Below are positions 1 to 9,025 of a DNA stretch of 64,000 nucleotides, one piece after another. Position numbers and translations under genes: made by a program. Below the pieces are notes generated by a model that saw only the letters and a program-made list of their open reading frames with translations, searched no databases and was not told the DNA's origin. Position 1 is the stretch's first letter; each line of letters opens with the position of its first letter. Location of the stretch: NCBI GenBank assembly GCA_963677015.1, contig OY781533.1:806001-870000 (forward strand). Direction: 5' to 3'. The stretch comes from G963556115 sp963677015 (GTDB lineage Bacteria > Planctomycetota > SZUA-567).

Positions 1-1841
1 GATTTTTTATGGATACCCCGGAATTCCAGATAGCGTAAGAGTTCGATATCTGCGGGATTATAGCTGAGTGCTTCTTTATAGCAGCTGAGAGCTTTATCCT
101 GCTCATTGCCGGTTTCTGCATAATAATCACCGAGAAGTCTGGTGAAACCCGCATTCTTGGGAAATAGTTTACGGGCATTTTCTATTGCTGAAAGAGCATC
201 TTTGTCGCGTGTTGTCAGCAGCAGCTGCAGGTATTCTTCCCGTATTTTGCTGTTATATGGTTCCAGTTCAAGGTATTGTCTGGCAAATGCCTTAGCCTCG
301 GTTATCTGGTCTTTGCGCATAAGCAGTCTGAAAATATTTATTGCGGTGGTACTGTTGGCGGCATCGGTGGAATAGGAAGCTTTGAAAGCTGCAAGTGAAT
401 CATCAATTGTGGTACTGTCTATCCCGGCGTGACCGAGAATGCGCTGAACAATGGGATTCTGAGGATCACGTCTGGCCATTTCTCTGGCAACCTGCAGTGC
501 CCGGCTTTCCCAACCACGTGCTTTATAAATATCATAGCGTACGATATTGGTTATTACCGCTATAGGGTTAATTTTAAGTGCTTCATTGATATATGTCTCA
601 GCACGCTGCGGGCTATTCTGGGAATTAAGGTAGTACTGCGCCAGTTCAGCACGGGCAAGTATATTCTCCGGATCCAGTTTTATCGCTTTTTCCAGTGACA
701 TTCGTTTCATATTCTCTTCCCGGTCAGCAATGAAGCGTTTACTTTCATCACTGGCACGGGCGATAGCAATAAGATATATTACCGTATCCGGGCTATAGCG
801 GGCTGCGGTAAGCAGGAGATGTCGCGGTGCTTGCGGTGTATCAGCGAGGGTCTCCCGTGCGAGTAGAAGATAGCCGAGAAAATACGCGGCTATATGATTG
901 GTATTGTCATTGCTGAAAATATATGCCAGCTGCTGTTCGGCGCCGGTACTGATTGCCGGTAGAACCGGTGGTTCTGCAGTTCTGGCTTTATTACTTATTT
1001 CAAGTAGTTGCTCCTGGGTTAATTGCTCTGCAGAATTAAGCTCCAGATTCGCATTATTTAGCTGGCTGCCGTCTGGAGCGGTAAGACGCAAATAGAAGTT
1101 GGCTGAGTCTTTATTTTTGAATTTCAGGCGGAGCAGGTTGATACCGTCATGTAACTGTAAGCCAATTGACTGCTGATCGGCTAGAGCGTTGCGTTCGGAA
1201 ACAGTCTTGAGTATCTGGTATGAGTTTAAATCTATTTCCAGAGGTACGCTGCTGCCAAAGCGCAGTGCGGCTTGCTGATTCCCTTTGGCTTTGATTATAA
1301 TATAGGCATTTTCCATGCTGCTTTCATTGCTGCCGAGTATGCTGCCAAGGGGGATTGATTTATCTGGTGCTATACTTTTTATATGTATAATCTCATTGTT
1401 CTCGGTATTCTGCAGATAGATATTATCAATGAAATTAAGCTGTCCGGTAAGGTCTGCGACTTCTTTACTTTTACCTTGGAGTTTTTTGAGCGTTATTTCA
1501 GCCAGAGTAAGGCGTGATTGTAGAGTAGGTGGTAATTCGCCGGTATTAACCTTTTTTATTGTCTCCAGCGGATCCTGAAGTTCACCGGTAAATTTTGATA
1601 ATTCAAGTATTTTTTCAAGTAGAAATTCGCTGGCGGCAAGATTGAAAGCCGGATCTTTCTTTTCCAGATATTCTTTGGTTGTATCAGTCAGCAGTCCGGT
1701 GTATTCCATCTGTGCGCTGAGAGGTTCTCCGTTTATTTCAAGATCCTGTGCTTCTGCGAGTATCTTGGTATCCAGTGCCGAGGCTGTCTGTGAAAACAGC
1801 AGCAGTCCGGTGAGTATAATGCTAAGCAGTATGTTTTTCAT
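1..1841 (-). CDS. Secreted TPR-repeat protein (C-terminus beyond left edge)
   Basis: About 613 codons are visible from ATG at 1841 down to the window edge without a stop, so the protein is larger than shown. The N-terminus (MKNILLSIILTGLLLFSQTASA) is a typical Sec signal peptide of about 22 residues. The middle looks beta-rich. From about residue 340 onward there are tetratricopeptide-like helical pairs with phrases such as KLDPENILARAELAQYYLN, EALKINPIAV and LFPKNAGFTRLLGDYYAETG. This points to an exported scaffold or binding protein. The gene lies downstream of rne on the same strand but a strong hairpin separates them, so it is probably its own unit. Large proteins of this build in related bacteria sometimes carry a transglutaminase-like C-terminus, but nothing here shows that. 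Specific function unknown. Confidence 0.75.
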   Translation of the reverse strand, partial: MKNILLSIILTGLLLFSQTASALDTKILAEAQDLEINGEPLSAQMEYTGLLTDTTKEYLEKKDPAFNLAASEFLLEKILELSKFTGELQDPLETIKKVNTGELPPTLQSRLTLAEITLKKLQGKSKEVADLTGQLNFIDNIYLQNTENNEIIHIKSIAPDKSIPLGSILGSNESSMENAYIIIKAKGNQQAALRFGSSVPLEIDLNSYQILKTVSERNALADQQSIGLQLHDGINLLRLKFKNKDSANFYLRLTAPDGSQLNNANLELNSAEQLTQEQLLEISNKARTAEPPVLPAISTGAEQQLAYIFSNDNTNHIAAYFLGYLLLARETLADTPQAPRHLLLTAARYSPDTVIYLIAIARASDESKRFIADREENMKRMSLEKAIKLDPENILARAELAQYYLNSQNSPQRAETYINEALKINPIAVITNIVRYDIYKARGWESRALQVAREMARRDPQNPIVQRILGHAGIDSTTIDDSLAAFKASYSTDAANSTTAINIFRLLMRKDQITEAKAFARQYLELEPYNSKIREEYLQLLLTTRDKDALSAIENARKLFPKNAGFTRLLGDYYAETGNEQDKALSCYKEALSYNPADIELLRYLEFRGIHKK

Positions 1842-1873
1842 TTGTGGCTGGCCTCAAAGTCATAATCTGTAAA

Positions 1874-1906
1874 ATAACCCTATAATACATTGTATTATAG
1901 GGTTAT
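1874..1906 (-). terminator. Intrinsic terminator of rne
   Basis: Perfect 16-bp inverted repeat (ATAACCCTATAATACA at 1874-1889, complement at 1891-1906) with one centre base, followed on the minus strand by TTTTACAG. It lies between the rne stop and the TPR gene start. The stem is AT-rich, so efficiency is uncertain. Confidence 0.6.
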
Positions 1907-1946
1907 GAATGGTTGATTACTACACTAAAGTTTGTGCAAAAGCTTC

Positions 1947-4463
1947 TTATTTGCCGATTACAAACTTGTCAGGAAGGAGTGAAGGGTCACTTATGAGGCT
2001 GATACAGTTGTGAAACTCCTCTTCGAGTGCAGTGAGGGCAATACGTGATTTATTTGATATTGCCAGCGCTGTTACCGGGTTCATCCTGACTTTGCAGTCT
2101 TTACCGTCCTGCAGTTCGGTACGTAGCGCCCGCAGGAATTCGGTTTCAACAGTAGCTATATTCTTTACAACTCCGGTACCACCGCAGTGTGGGCAGGTAT
2201 CGAAGTGGCTCAGATTCAGACTCTGCCTCATTCTCTGGCGGGTCATTTCCATTATACCAAGAGCGCTGATAGGTAGAATTGTGGTCTTGGCACGATCAGC
2301 CTTCATGGCATTGCGGAAGGTGTTTTCAACGGTTCTGCGGTCGTCTTCAGATTCCATATCGATAAAGTCAATCATTACCAATCCTCCCATATCGCGAAGA
2401 CGGAGTTGCTTGGCTATTTCCAGTGCGGCTTCTTTATTTATTTTAAGAACCATATCATGGGAGGATTTTCCCTTCAGGTATTTTCCGGTGTTGACATCTA
2501 TTGCCACCATCGCTTCGGTCTGCTCTATTATCAGTTCGCCACCGCTTTTCAGGCGTACAGATTTGCTGAAGAGCTCGCTGATCTCATCCTCGACATTATA
2601 ATGGCTGAATAGCGGTTCGGAGCCGCCATAGTATTTTGCACGCTTGATATCTTCAGGCATTGTCAGTTTGAGGAAGTCCTGCGCACGCTTGAATTCATCC
2701 TCGGAGTCAATATACATGGTGTCAATATTGTCGGTAAAGTAATCGCGGATAGCGCGTATAACCAGATCACTCTCCTGATAGATCGGCATTGGTCCCTTAA
2801 CACTCTTGGTATGGTTGCCGATAGCTTCCCAGAGCATGATCAGGTATTCAAGATCACGCTGCAGCTCATCCTTACCTTTGCCCATACCGGCGGTACGGAT
2901 GATATATCCCATGTCATTAGGCGGATCAAGCTGCTCCAGTGCCTTACGCAACTCTTCCCGTTGTCCTTTATCGGTTATCTTCTTACTTACACCGCGCTTT
3001 TTAACTGCCGGCATAAGTACCAGATAACGACCGGGCAGTGAGATGTAGGTTGTGAGGCTAGGTCCTTTGGTCGCGACCTGTTCTCTGGTAATCTGTACCA
3101 GTATCTCCTGTCCTTTCTGGAGCATATGGTTTATTGGCGGACGTTTGCTTGATGGTTTCTGGCGATTTGGTTTGCCGAGAATATCTTCATAGCCGCCGAA
3201 GGGGTAGATTATATCCCGAACATGAAGAAAGCCATTCTTTTCCGCTCCGATATTTACGAATGCCGCTTGCAGGTTAGGCTCTACATTCTCCACGACACCT
3301 TTGAAAATGTTGCCGTGAACAAATTCACCGCCTGATTTTTCAATATAAATCTCTTCCAGTCCTTTTTTACCGGCTATAGCTACACGGATTTCTCCATGAT
3401 CAACCACATTCATCAGCATGTTTCGTCCGGTCTCGCGGCGCTGACGGGTATTGTTTTCTTTCTCTTTTTCTGCAAGAATAGCCGAAGCTGTAATGGGGGC
3501 AAGGTTTTGTACTGTTGCTGATTCTTCAGCGGTATTATTGCTGTTATATGTTTTATCCTGTTCCTTCTTTTTACGCTTGTTTCTGCGCCTGCGGGCAGAA
3601 CGTGAAAGTTTTTTCTCGCTGTCATCGGAATCAGCGTCAGAATTATCTTCGGTTTTTTCAGCTGGTTTTTCGTCTTTTTCTGTTTCTGGCGCTGGAGCTT
3701 TTATTTCTTCATTTCTGGTTTTGGCAACAGGTTCAGAGGTCTGTGACTTGGCTGCTTTCTGTTCGAGTGCGAGCAGTCCGCCACTTATCTTTTCCCCGGA
3801 AAGTGTTGTTGCCTTGGGTTCAGGAGTTTGGGAAGGTTCTGTTTTTGTTGCGGATTTTTCGCGTTTTGGACGTTTGCGGCTGACTGTTTTTTCGGTAGTC
3901 TCTTTGGTTTTATCCGAGCTGTTAGTATCCTTGCTGGTTTTTTTCTGGTCTTCTGCAGCGTCAGTTCCTGCTTTGGGTTGCTGCTTCTGGTTTCTGGCTG
4001 CAAGCCGTTCTTCAATAGTCATCTCGTCGATAGACTTTGGTCGGCGTTCTTCAGTGATATTGGCGGCAGTTTCAGGTTTGGCAGCTGCTGCAGATGTTAT
4101 GTTCTCTGCGTCTGCTTTTTCAGAAACCTGTGGTTCGACTTTTGTCTCAGGAGACTGTTTGTCTTCAGCTTCATGTGTCTGTTTGGCTGCAGTCTTCTTA
4201 GTGACCTTCTTGGAAGTGGTCTTTTTGCTGGTTTTTTTCTTGGTAGTCTTTTTAGTGGTGGTTTTTTTTGCAGTCTTCTTTTTGGTAGTCTTGGCTGCGG
4301 CTGTTTTCTTGGTAGTCTTTTTTGCAGTCTTTTTCGCGGTTTTTTTTGCAGTCTTCTTTTTAGTTGTTTTCTTTTTGGCTGCAGTGGAACCGGTAGTAGA
4401 GCCTGAGCTCTCTTTTTTGTCGTCGGTACCACCAGCTTTTGCTGCGGTTTTCTTTTTAGTCAA
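1947..4463 (-). CDS. rng: Ribonuclease E/G with lysine-rich N-terminal tail
   Basis: 838 residues. The last ~490 are a complete RNase E/G catalytic core: an S1-like RNA-binding region around residues 385-480, the two metal-binding aspartate motifs AIDVNTG (about 651) and MIDFIDME (about 696), and the zinc-link CPHCGGTG (about 757). The protein ends soon after, so there is no E. coli-type C-terminal degradosome scaffold. Instead residues 1-345 are low complexity: first Lys/Ala/Thr runs (TKKKTAKK-type, histone H1-like), then a charged Glu/Lys/Pro linker with an RRRRNKRKKK cluster. The start is TTG with CGGAG seven bases upstream. The family performs endonucleolytic mRNA decay and rRNA/tRNA processing. 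It lies downstream of the radical-SAM-linked gene, a pairing seen in many bacteria. Whether to call it rne or rng cannot be settled from the core alone. Confidence 0.93.
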   Translation of the reverse strand: MTKKKTAAKAGGTDDKKESSGSTTGSTAAKKKTTKKKTAKKTAKKTAKKTTKKTAAAKTTKKKTAKKTTTKKTTKKKTSKKTTSKKVTKKTAAKQTHEAEDKQSPETKVEPQVSEKADAENITSAAAAKPETAANITEERRPKSIDEMTIEERLAARNQKQQPKAGTDAAEDQKKTSKDTNSSDKTKETTEKTVSRKRPKREKSATKTEPSQTPEPKATTLSGEKISGGLLALEQKAAKSQTSEPVAKTRNEEIKAPAPETEKDEKPAEKTEDNSDADSDDSEKKLSRSARRRRNKRKKKEQDKTYNSNNTAEESATVQNLAPITASAILAEKEKENNTRQRRETGRNMLMNVVDHGEIRVAIAGKKGLEEIYIEKSGGEFVHGNIFKGVVENVEPNLQAAFVNIGAEKNGFLHVRDIIYPFGGYEDILGKPNRQKPSSKRPPINHMLQKGQEILVQITREQVATKGPSLTTYISLPGRYLVLMPAVKKRGVSKKITDKGQREELRKALEQLDPPNDMGYIIRTAGMGKGKDELQRDLEYLIMLWEAIGNHTKSVKGPMPIYQESDLVIRAIRDYFTDNIDTMYIDSEDEFKRAQDFLKLTMPEDIKRAKYYGGSEPLFSHYNVEDEISELFSKSVRLKSGGELIIEQTEAMVAIDVNTGKYLKGKSSHDMVLKINKEAALEIAKQLRLRDMGGLVMIDFIDMESEDDRRTVENTFRNAMKADRAKTTILPISALGIMEMTRQRMRQSLNLSHFDTCPHCGGTGVVKNIATVETEFLRALRTELQDGKDCKVRMNPVTALAISNKSRIALTALEEEFHNCISLISDPSLLPDKFVIGK

Positions 4464-4652
4464 AATAGTACTCCGTAAAATTCATTGTTCAAAATAAGGG
4501 ATATTACCGGGCTCGATAAGGCACCACATGTGCTGTTTCTCTTATCTGCCTTCGGATAATGTTCCTTAAATCCGGCTATACCTTCCGCACCATGCGGGGG
4601 TATAAATAATATTGCTTCTGCTGCGGCCTGCCTATCCCCGTGCCGGCCTTAA
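4464..4652 (-). promoter_or_regulatory. Structured leader upstream of RNase E/G
   Basis: This 189-nt non-coding gap carries several inverted repeats. GATAAG at 4515-4520 can pair with CTTATC at 4541-4546 around an inner GCAC/GTGC stem. The same TATC can instead pair with GATA near 4555. A TATACC/GGTATA hairpin with an inner CCGC/GCGG lies near 4577-4602. RNase E in E. coli autoregulates through hairpins in its 5' UTR; a similar role here is inference. Confidence 0.35.
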
Positions 4653-5306
4653 TTACTTCTTAAAGTTCATGGCAACCTTGGTAAAGTCAAGATCATGCCA
4701 GTCGAGGTTCAGTTTGCGAGCAAGATACTGCCCAACCTCATCAGCCCTGCCTGCACCATCGGTAAAGTGGGCAAGGTTTACTGTGACACTGTTTCCGGCG
4801 ACTTCACTACTGAGTATGAAGCGGCGGATCTCAACTTCACGACGCTTCTTACCATGTCCTCTCTCGACTAGAATTTGTTCTGCTTCAAGCATCTCTCTGT
4901 TGGCTGCAGTCAGATCCGCCTGGTCAGGAAAATTCTCAATCAGATAGGTACAGGATTCGACGACTCTGCCTCTTTTACAGTTATTCAGTGTCGTCATTCC
5001 TTTAAGCTCAATACAGGGTTTTAAAACCGGAACAAGTAGTTTGAAAAGCTCTTCGAGGGAATATTCTTCGGATAATTCAACCTCTATCTCTTCACAGATT
5101 GAGGAGACTCCCAGCGGTAGCGGGTGAGGAAAAACCATTCGTGGTCTGGGATTAAAACCTTTGGAATGGTGCACCCGTATACCTGCGCGCTTGAATCCTC
5201 TTTCGAAGTGTCTCATGATATCGTGATGCGAGAAAAAACGGGCTGCGCCGGTTTTAGCAAACGTAAATGAGATCTTCTGTTTTATAGAAGAGGCCGAATC
5301 TGTCAA
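4653..5306 (-). CDS. TIGR03936/DUF2344 radical-SAM-linked protein
   Basis: About 217 residues. The N-terminal block has the family signature FTFAKTGAARFFSHHD, then GIRVHHSKGFNPRPR and FPHPLPLGVSS. This family usually sits beside, or fused to, a radical SAM protein and next to RNase E/G; here only the RNase E/G neighbour is present. The role is unknown but is thought to be linked to RNA or tRNA modification. The frame is open to a TTG at 5330, but that codon has no ribosome-binding site. The TTG at 5306 is preceded by GGAG with 5 nt spacing and gives a family-like N-terminus, so it is preferred. No in-frame ATG lies early enough. Confidence 0.85.
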   Translation of the reverse strand: MTDSASSIKQKISFTFAKTGAARFFSHHDIMRHFERGFKRAGIRVHHSKGFNPRPRMVFPHPLPLGVSSICEEIEVELSEEYSLEELFKLLVPVLKPCIELKGMTTLNNCKRGRVVESCTYLIENFPDQADLTAANREMLEAEQILVERGHGKKRREVEIRRFILSSEVAGNSVTVNLAHFTDGAGRADEVGQYLARKLNLDWHDLDFTKVAMNFKK

Positions 5307-5452
5307 TTTCTCTCCAATATGCCGGTTCAATATGTTGACATTAAAGGGTTAATCTGTACTATCTTTGAATAAGCTGTGAATTTTCATTCACTATAATACT
5401 GTATATAATATATTGATCTATATTAGAATAACAAGACATAAGGAAAAGAAAT

Positions 5453-6730
5453 ATGGGAAATTTACTCGAGGAATTGCGTACACGCGGATTGGTGGAACGT
5501 GTCTCGGATGACGCTTTGGGCGATATCCTGGATAAAGAGCCGGTAGCGTTCTACACCGGCTACGATCCTACCGCTTCCAGTTTGCAGATAGGCAATCTCT
5601 TTGCTATTATTACTATGAGGCGTCTGCAGCTCGCAGGGCATAAGCCGGTAATTATTATTGGCGGTGCCACCGGTATGATCGGTGACCCTTCGGGTAAGAA
5701 TGCCGAGCGTAATCTCTTGAGTGAAGAGGTTATCCAGCAGAATATTGCCGGACAGCGCCGTCAGCTTGAGCGCCTGCTGGATTTTGATTGTGGTGAAAAT
5801 TCAGCGATTATCCTGAATAATAAAGACTGGATCGGCGAGATGACCTTTCTGGAGTTCCTGCGGGATGTGGGTAAACGCTTCCGTATGGGGGAAATGCTCG
5901 CCAAGGAATCGGTCAAGAAAAGACTGAATTCCGATGTCGGACTCAGTTTTACCGAATTCTCCTATCAGATGCTCCAGGCATATGATTTTGAGTATCTGTT
6001 TAAAAACTTTAATGTCAAACTCCAGCTTGGCGGTGGTGATCAGTGGGGAAATATTACTGCGGGAATCGAATATATCAGAAAATGCGAGAGTGAGACGGCA
6101 TATGGTATGGTAATACCACTGGTAACCGATGGTCAGGGAAAGAAATTCGGCAAGAGTGAAGGCGGCACAATTTATCTTGATCCTGAAGTAACAAGCCCTT
6201 ATCAGATGTATCAGTACCTGCTGAATTCTGATGACACCAGTGTTATCACCTATCTCAAATATTTTACTTTCCTTACTATGGAGGATATTGACAAGTTGCA
6301 GGAAGCTACTGTCAGTGCTCCTCATGAACGTCTGGCGCAGAAGACCCTTGCTGAAGAGGTTGTGAAATATGTACATGGGCAGGAAGGGCTCGATAGTGCT
6401 TTGCAGGCAACACGCATCTTCTTCGGTGAAAAAATAGAAAATCTTGAGGATAAGGATCTGGTAGCGATATTTGCCGATGTTCCGGCTATTACCGTTGACA
6501 GATCTGAGCTTGAGGCCGGAATAGCAGCTCCTGATCTGCTTGCTCTTACCCCTCTGTATAAGAGTAAGGGTGAGGCTCGCCGTTCACTGCAGCAGAATGG
6601 CGCCTCTCTTAATAATGTCAAATTTACCGGAGAAGATCAGGTCGTAGGACTGAATGATCTGGCAAGTGAATCAACACTGGTTTTACGTAAGGGTAAGAAA
6701 AATTACTGCCTGGTGCGGGTTGTAGATTAG
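5453..6730 (+). CDS. tyrS: Tyrosyl-tRNA synthetase
   Basis: 425 residues, full family length. It charges tRNA-Tyr with tyrosine in the cytoplasm. The class I fold is shown by YTGYDPTASSLQIGN near residue 34, where LQIGN takes the place of HIGH; by the tyrosine-pocket segment QAYDFEYL and GGGDQWGNI; and by KFGKSEGG near 231, the KMSKS equivalent. The last ~65 residues form an S4-like RNA-binding domain (SKGEARRSLQQNGASLNN). ATG at 5453 follows AAGGAAAAG. It is divergent from the radical-SAM-linked gene and ends at a strong terminator, so it is probably monocistronic. Confidence 0.97.
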   Translation: MGNLLEELRTRGLVERVSDDALGDILDKEPVAFYTGYDPTASSLQIGNLFAIITMRRLQLAGHKPVIIIGGATGMIGDPSGKNAERNLLSEEVIQQNIAGQRRQLERLLDFDCGENSAIILNNKDWIGEMTFLEFLRDVGKRFRMGEMLAKESVKKRLNSDVGLSFTEFSYQMLQAYDFEYLFKNFNVKLQLGGGDQWGNITAGIEYIRKCESETAYGMVIPLVTDGQGKKFGKSEGGTIYLDPEVTSPYQMYQYLLNSDDTSVITYLKYFTFLTMEDIDKLQEATVSAPHERLAQKTLAEEVVKYVHGQEGLDSALQATRIFFGEKIENLEDKDLVAIFADVPAITVDRSELEAGIAAPDLLALTPLYKSKGEARRSLQQNGASLNNVKFTGEDQVVGLNDLASESTLVLRKGKKNYCLVRVVD

Positions 6731-6752
6731 CGCTGTTTTCGATCGTTTACAG

Positions 6753-6788
6753 CAGGTTTCAGAGTATAATACTTTGAAACCTGTTTTT
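6753..6788 (+). terminator. Intrinsic terminator of tyrS
   Basis: CAGGTTTCA at 6753-6761 pairs with TGAAACCTG at 6775-6783, followed by TTTTT. Confidence 0.85.
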
Positions 6789-6855
6789 AATGCCTGAGTT
6801 TAACTGATAATAGCGTTTTTGCAGGAAATTACGTGTAAAATTGATAGCTGTACCG

Positions 6856-7707
6856 TTAATTCAGCGCGTTGAGAGCGTTTTCTGCGGCTTCGATGCAGGA
6901 TTCGAGATTGGCTATAACCTCAGGTGTGTCATCATCAGCAATTTCGAACATGTCCCATAGTTCCTGTTCTGGCGGTTGGGCTTTGTTGAAATCGCTTCCA
7001 TTCTCACAGCCTTTATAACGGGCAAATTTGAATGCAAATTGTGCGGCGGCAGTGAGAACCCTGATTTTAGCCGGAGCTTCATCAGGATTATTCTGGTACA
7101 GAATGCTCTCCTGAATAGTTTCGGATAATGACCATTTCTCAGTCAGCCAGTAACCAAGATTGGTATAGCTTGTATTGAGGATATTTTTTTCAGCTTCATT
7201 GTATGATATCAGCTGCCGGTGACCGATTCTAAGTATTTCGTCGAATTTTTCAGGAGCGTACTGTTCAATAATAATCTTTCCGATACCGTGTAATAACCCG
7301 ACAGTAAAGGTGGCGTCTTTATCCAGAATAGAGGTATATTTTGAGAGAGTGTCCATCATAAAGGCGCAGGCCAGTGACTGTTTCCAGAAACCTTCGTAGG
7401 AAAATTTGTTGGCGGTGAAGACACTGAAAACAGAGGCGCTGATTGAAAGACTGCGGATAGTATTGAAACCGAGGATTACCACCGCCTGCTGGATGGAGTC
7501 AACCGGCTTGCTCAAGCTGTAAAACGATGAATTTACCAGTTTTAGAATACGGGCGGCCAGAGCCGGGTCATGCTCGACGATTTTATTTATGATGGCGGCA
7601 TCGCTTTTTGGGTCATTTATGGCATTTATAAGTGTAGTCACGACTTGTGGAAGTGTGGGTAGGTCTATAATGCTGTCTACTATATGTTCGAAGTCATTCT
7701 GCTCCAT
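6856..7707 (-). CDS. HDOD-domain protein
   Basis: 283 residues, almost all one HDOD domain: DLPTLPQVVTTLINAIND at the start, then DPALAARILKLVNSSFYSLS and AVVILGFNTIRSLSIS. HDOD is a non-hydrolytic relative of HD phosphohydrolases, usually a signal-transduction module linked to c-di-GMP, motility or stress. Some metal-ligand-like residues persist (GLLHGIGKIIIEQY), as is usual. No partner domain is fused. ATG follows GGGG about 6 nt upstream. Divergent from the PP-loop gene, convergent with tyrS. Its target is unknown. Confidence 0.9.
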   Translation of the reverse strand: MEQNDFEHIVDSIIDLPTLPQVVTTLINAINDPKSDAAIINKIVEHDPALAARILKLVNSSFYSLSKPVDSIQQAVVILGFNTIRSLSISASVFSVFTANKFSYEGFWKQSLACAFMMDTLSKYTSILDKDATFTVGLLHGIGKIIIEQYAPEKFDEILRIGHRQLISYNEAEKNILNTSYTNLGYWLTEKWSLSETIQESILYQNNPDEAPAKIRVLTAAAQFAFKFARYKGCENGSDFNKAQPPEQELWDMFEIADDDTPEVIANLESCIEAAENALNALN

Positions 7708-7753
7708 TATTGGCCCCGATCCGGATTCTGATTGTGATAAGAAAATATTATCT

Positions 7754-7807
7754 AATGACGTTCAGGCGTCATTGCTATTGACAAGCTGGTAGTATTATAC
7801 AGATAAT
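7754..7807 (+). promoter_or_regulatory. Promoter with upstream inverted repeat
   Basis: TTGACA (7778-7783), 18-nt spacer and GATAAT (7802-7807) form a plausible sigma-70 promoter for the PP-loop gene. Immediately upstream is an inverted repeat, AATGACG (7754-7760) and CGTCATT (7767-7773), which could be an operator serving either divergent gene. Confidence 0.5.
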
Positions 7808-7894
7808 ATACTATAAATACGATAATAATATTATTATTAAATAAATTCAAGTTAGAAAATTTATTGTACTATAATTTATGAAGGCGGTAATTTA

Positions 7895-8977
7895 ATGGTA
7901 AAAAAATGCGTTTGTCTCTATTCCGGTGGTCTTGATAGTAGACTTATAATAAAATTGATGAAATCAATGGGGCTTGAAGTAATAGCTTATCACGGCATGC
8001 ACGCTTTTGAAAGTCGGGAATTGCTCGCTAATATGCAGGCGAAAGTTGAGCATGAATGTGGTCTGCTGGGCGCTGAACGGGTGGTGATACGGGATCAGAC
8101 GCAGGAGATAATGCGCCTTGTGGCGAATAATAAGTACGGTCTGGGAAAGAATCTTAACCCCTGTACGGATTGCAGAATAAATACGGTACGCAATGGTTTT
8201 GAGGTCATGCGTGAAGTCGGAGCTGACTTTATCTGCAGTGGTGAAGTGGTCGGGCAGCGCCCGAAGAGTCAGCAGCGGCATACCATGAACTGTGTGCTTA
8301 ATCATGCCAGAGAATTTGGAGGAGACGGCTTGCTGTTGCGTCCACTCTGTGCCAGAATTCTTGAAGAGACAATTCCTGAACGTGAAGGCTGGGTGGACCG
8401 GGATAAACTCTACGATTTTTCCGGAAGATCGCGGCATAATCAGCTGGAGTTGGCCGCTGAACTGGGGCTGGAGGATTTTCCGTCTCCGGCAGGAGGGTGC
8501 CTGCTGACTGATATTGGTTATTCCTCAAGGCTTTATGAGCTCATGGAGTATAATCCACACCCTGATAATAATAATATCGAACTTCTTAAATTTGGCCGGC
8601 ATTACCGTGCTGCAAACGGAGCTAAACTGGTTTCTTCCCGAAATGGTGATGAGGGGGATATCCTGGAACAACTGGGAATGCCGGGGGATACGTTTTATGC
8701 TACTTCTCCGCGCCCTGGAGCCTGTATAATGGTACGGGGTGAGGTTGACGGTGAGGTTGAGCGTATTGCCAGTGGTTTAGCGGGATATTATTCTAAATAT
8801 CGTGAGGCCGCGGCGGCACCGGTAGTGAAATACGGTTATGGACAGAGCGTCGTTGACGGTGTGCCGCTGGGTGATTGTCCGGTTGTAAATCCTGAGAGTA
8901 TGCCCGGGTTTATTTTGGGACGTGATAAGTATATGGCCAGCCGTAAAAGTCGTAATTACTCTGGCCATAAGAATTAA
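7895..8977 (+). CDS. PP-loop ATPase, MnmA/ThiI-like, with NFACT-R-like C-terminus
   Basis: 360 residues. The N-terminus has the PP-loop CLYSGGLDSRLIIKLMKSMG (SGGLDS), which binds ATP for adenylation in tRNA thiolation enzymes. NPCTDCRIN supplies a CxxC pair, followed by GADFICSGEVVGQRPKSQ as in MnmA/ThiI relatives. Around residue 230 the protein carries LLKFGRHYRAANGAKLVSSRN, which resembles the NFACT-R_2 RNA-binding module found on this enzyme group. The likely role is RNA thiolation or a related sulfur transfer in the cytoplasm; the exact nucleoside is not known, and it is not a canonical MnmA. The ribosome-binding site is AAGGCGG. It converges with the MATE gene. Confidence 0.8.
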   Translation: MVKKCVCLYSGGLDSRLIIKLMKSMGLEVIAYHGMHAFESRELLANMQAKVEHECGLLGAERVVIRDQTQEIMRLVANNKYGLGKNLNPCTDCRINTVRNGFEVMREVGADFICSGEVVGQRPKSQQRHTMNCVLNHAREFGGDGLLLRPLCARILEETIPEREGWVDRDKLYDFSGRSRHNQLELAAELGLEDFPSPAGGCLLTDIGYSSRLYELMEYNPHPDNNNIELLKFGRHYRAANGAKLVSSRNGDEGDILEQLGMPGDTFYATSPRPGACIMVRGEVDGEVERIASGLAGYYSKYREAAAAPVVKYGYGQSVVDGVPLGDCPVVNPESMPGFILGRDKYMASRKSRNYSGHKN

Positions 8978-9025
8978 TTGCTGGTTAGCGGTTTGTGCTA
9001 CTGATTGTGCCGTATATAGTTGATA

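Noticed and set aside
4190..4400. Short repeated motif that could look like a CRISPR or minisatellite
   Set aside because: The period follows Lys/Thr/Ala codons of the RNase E/G tail, and there are no unique spacers.
3451..4497. Long plus-strand ORF (348 codons) opposite the RNase E/G N-terminus
   Set aside because: It is the antisense of lysine codon runs (giving Phe/Leu/Val runs), without a ribosome-binding site; the minus-strand protein has a complete conserved core.
5801..6376. Minus-strand ORF of 191 codons inside tyrS
   Set aside because: It is antisense to a fully conserved synthetase and reads as random composition.
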